NCBI GenBank assembly: GCA_038244055.1
Contig: JBBRTW010000155.1
Location: 1-14,446 of the forward strand
DNA: 14,446 bases
Source: DASPKW01 sp038244055
GTDB lineage: Bacteria > Planctomycetota > Phycisphaerae > Tepidisphaerales > Tepidisphaeraceae
Direction of reading: 5' to 3'
In this document: piece after piece, positions 13,365 to 14,446 of the stretch
How positions within the stretch are numbered: the first letter of the stretch is position 1
Layout: the number at the start of each line of letters is the position of its first letter
Notes under the pieces: generated by a model
Seen by the model: only the letters and a program-made list of their open reading frames with translations
The model's database searches: none
Told to the model about the DNA's origin: nothing
Program-made: the position numbers and the translations under genes

Positions 13365-14228
13365 ATGCGACTGACCCCCATCGCTCTTTTAGTCAGTATT
13401 CTGCTATTTTCACCCCGCGCGCAGGCCTGCCTCCGCGCCGAGCTCGATGCCCGCGCGGTGCAGTGGTCCACGCAGATCATCGAAGCCAAACTCGTCGAAG
13501 TAAGCGAGCGCATCGAAATCAAGGCGATCTCAGTGAAGGTCTCGAAGGAGCTCAAGGCGGCCAATCCAGGCGCACGGCCCGGCGATATCACGGCCGTTTA
13601 CTGGTATCGGCTCTATTCTTTCGAAGTGCAATCCGTCCTCGAAGGCTCGGCCAAGCCCAAGCACCGCATCGAGGTGATTCGCTTCTTCGGTAAGGTGGAT
13701 GACCCCACCGGCGCGTTCAAGGCACCGGCTTTTCCGGTGTCTCCATGCACCGAATTACTGACCCGCGCTTCGATCGGAAAATCGTTCATCCTGCTGCTTC
13801 GGCCGGAGCAGGATGTGAAAATGGATAAGCCGCCGATCTGGAGCGATCCCAAGTCCGACCTGCGCGAAAAGGAAGTCCACGATGTGCGCGGGCAGTGGGT
13901 CGTTCACATGATGGCGCGGGAGAAGGCGGATGATGCGGCCATCGCATCGCTGAAAAAACTGATCGCCGACACGCGCTCGGCCGAGCGGAAGAGGAGCGAT
14001 CCCGATCTCAAGAAGCACGTTGAGACGATCGTCACCGGCAAAGACCCCGCCAAAGTCGAAGCCGCGGCCGCCGCCCTGCGCGGCGTGGGCTTTCGCGCGG
14101 TCAGCCGGCTCAAATCCGCCCGCGACGCCAAGGAGAGCACCGATGAGATCAAATCCCGCCTGTTGCCCCTGATCGCCGAGTTATCGCCCCCGGTCATGCA
14201 ATTGCAGATGGATGCGCACAAGGAATAG
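13365..14228 (+). CDS. Secreted protein of unknown function
   Basis: A 287-aa protein, not recognised. Residues 1-21 are a signal peptide (ALLVSILLF core, cleavage at AQA|C). There is no proper lipobox, so it is probably not a lipoprotein. Residues about 22-175 look beta-rich: YSFEVQSVLEGSAKP, HRIEVIRFFG, a Cys in SPCTELL and KSFILLLRPE. The order (export, strand with KG-like turn, Cys, then yLL) recalls netrin/TIMP-like modules, but this is only a resemblance. Residues about 195-287 are helical and charged, with a possible HEAT-like stretch (VEAAAAALRGVGFRAVSRL). ATG at 13365 directly begins the signal peptide; GGGAAG is nine bases upstream. It is divergent from clpS with 176 bp between starts, and probably monocistronic. 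Confidence 0.75.
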   Translation: MRLTPIALLVSILLFSPRAQACLRAELDARAVQWSTQIIEAKLVEVSERIEIKAISVKVSKELKAANPGARPGDITAVYWYRLYSFEVQSVLEGSAKPKHRIEVIRFFGKVDDPTGAFKAPAFPVSPCTELLTRASIGKSFILLLRPEQDVKMDKPPIWSDPKSDLREKEVHDVRGQWVVHMMAREKADDAAIASLKKLIADTRSAERKRSDPDLKKHVETIVTGKDPAKVEAAAAALRGVGFRAVSRLKSARDAKESTDEIKSRLLPLIAELSPPVMQLQMDAHKE

Positions 14229-14318
14229 GCCGGCGGATGGCATAAGCGCTACGGATTACCGCCCTGTCGCGATTTGCCCAGTGTCCTTCTGTATTGGATG
14301 AATTACAGGAGGCATTTG

Positions 14319-14446
14319 ATGGCCAGGAAATATGCGAGTTCGTATTGGGTCGTTCGCGGTGTGAACCGGGATGAGGAGGTGACGCTGGTGGTCGAAGCCG
14401 GCTCGGTGACCAGCGCGGAGTGCTTCGCGGCCAAGCGTGGGATCGA
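14319..14446 (+). CDS. Start of an unrecognised gene (partial, cut by window end)
   Basis: AGGAGG (14307-14312), six bases before ATG 14319, is the best ribosome site in the window and decides the start. The 42 visible codons read MARKYASSYWVVRGVNRDEE, then VTLVVEAGSVTSAECFAAKRGI, open to the edge. The pattern is two beta strands (YWVVRGV, VTLVVEA) followed by a helix ending in KRGI. I recall similar short domains of unknown role in planctomycete proteins, but I do not assign a function. The protein lacks a signal peptide, so it is likely cytosolic. It lies 90 bp after the secreted protein and may have its own promoter. Confidence 0.7.
   Translation, partial: MARKYASSYWVVRGVNRDEEVTLVVEAGSVTSAECFAAKRGI

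Overview
The window is a GC-rich bacterial chromosome segment. It most likely comes from the Planctomycetota, perhaps the Phycisphaerae. This is an inference from three family signatures: two tandem pseudopilin-like proteins with the FTLVELLVVIGIIALL leader and a late H-x11-DG motif, a ClpS of the form I associate with planctomycetes (KRDQI then GSM.AVIEP), and a signal-peptide/TPR/trypsin-like protease. No rRNA, tRNA, CRISPR array, transposase or phage gene was seen.

Layout. 1-375: the last codons of a + strand fabI copy face a complete - strand fabI (342-1136) tail to tail. Their 3' ends form a 74-bp inverted repeat with a gacaatga octamer array in the spacer. 1309-3033: two tandem prepilin-like paralogues. 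3321-4973: a secreted TPR plus trypsin-like serine protease. 4981-8992 (-): the DNA polymerase III alpha subunit, dnaE, present as two open frames that meet inside a heptanucleotide repeat array. 8993-9388: a repeat-filled intergenic region. 9389-10552: an Acetyltransf_6/CelD-like GNAT protein. 10578-11379 (-): an overlapping pair, a RelE/ParE-like small protein and a 177-aa partner of unknown family. 11563-12558: galE. 12559-12798: REP-like nested inverted repeats. 12799-13188 (-): clpS. 13365-14228: a secreted protein of unknown function. 14319-end: the start of an unrecognised gene with a strong Shine-Dalgarno.

The genes are mostly housekeeping or stand-alone and do not form one pathway. 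What stands out is the non-coding layer. Imperfect 7-bp tandem repeats of several unrelated sequences (TTCTCGC, GGGTTCA, GCGGATT, CTTCATC, AGTCCTG, AATGATG) sit in three intergenic regions and also interrupt dnaE at three places. At two dnaE sites the array is translated in frame as a linker. At the third, reading frame and heptamer phase both break, and restoring five bases at the phase slip would repair both. This is the observation I would check first.
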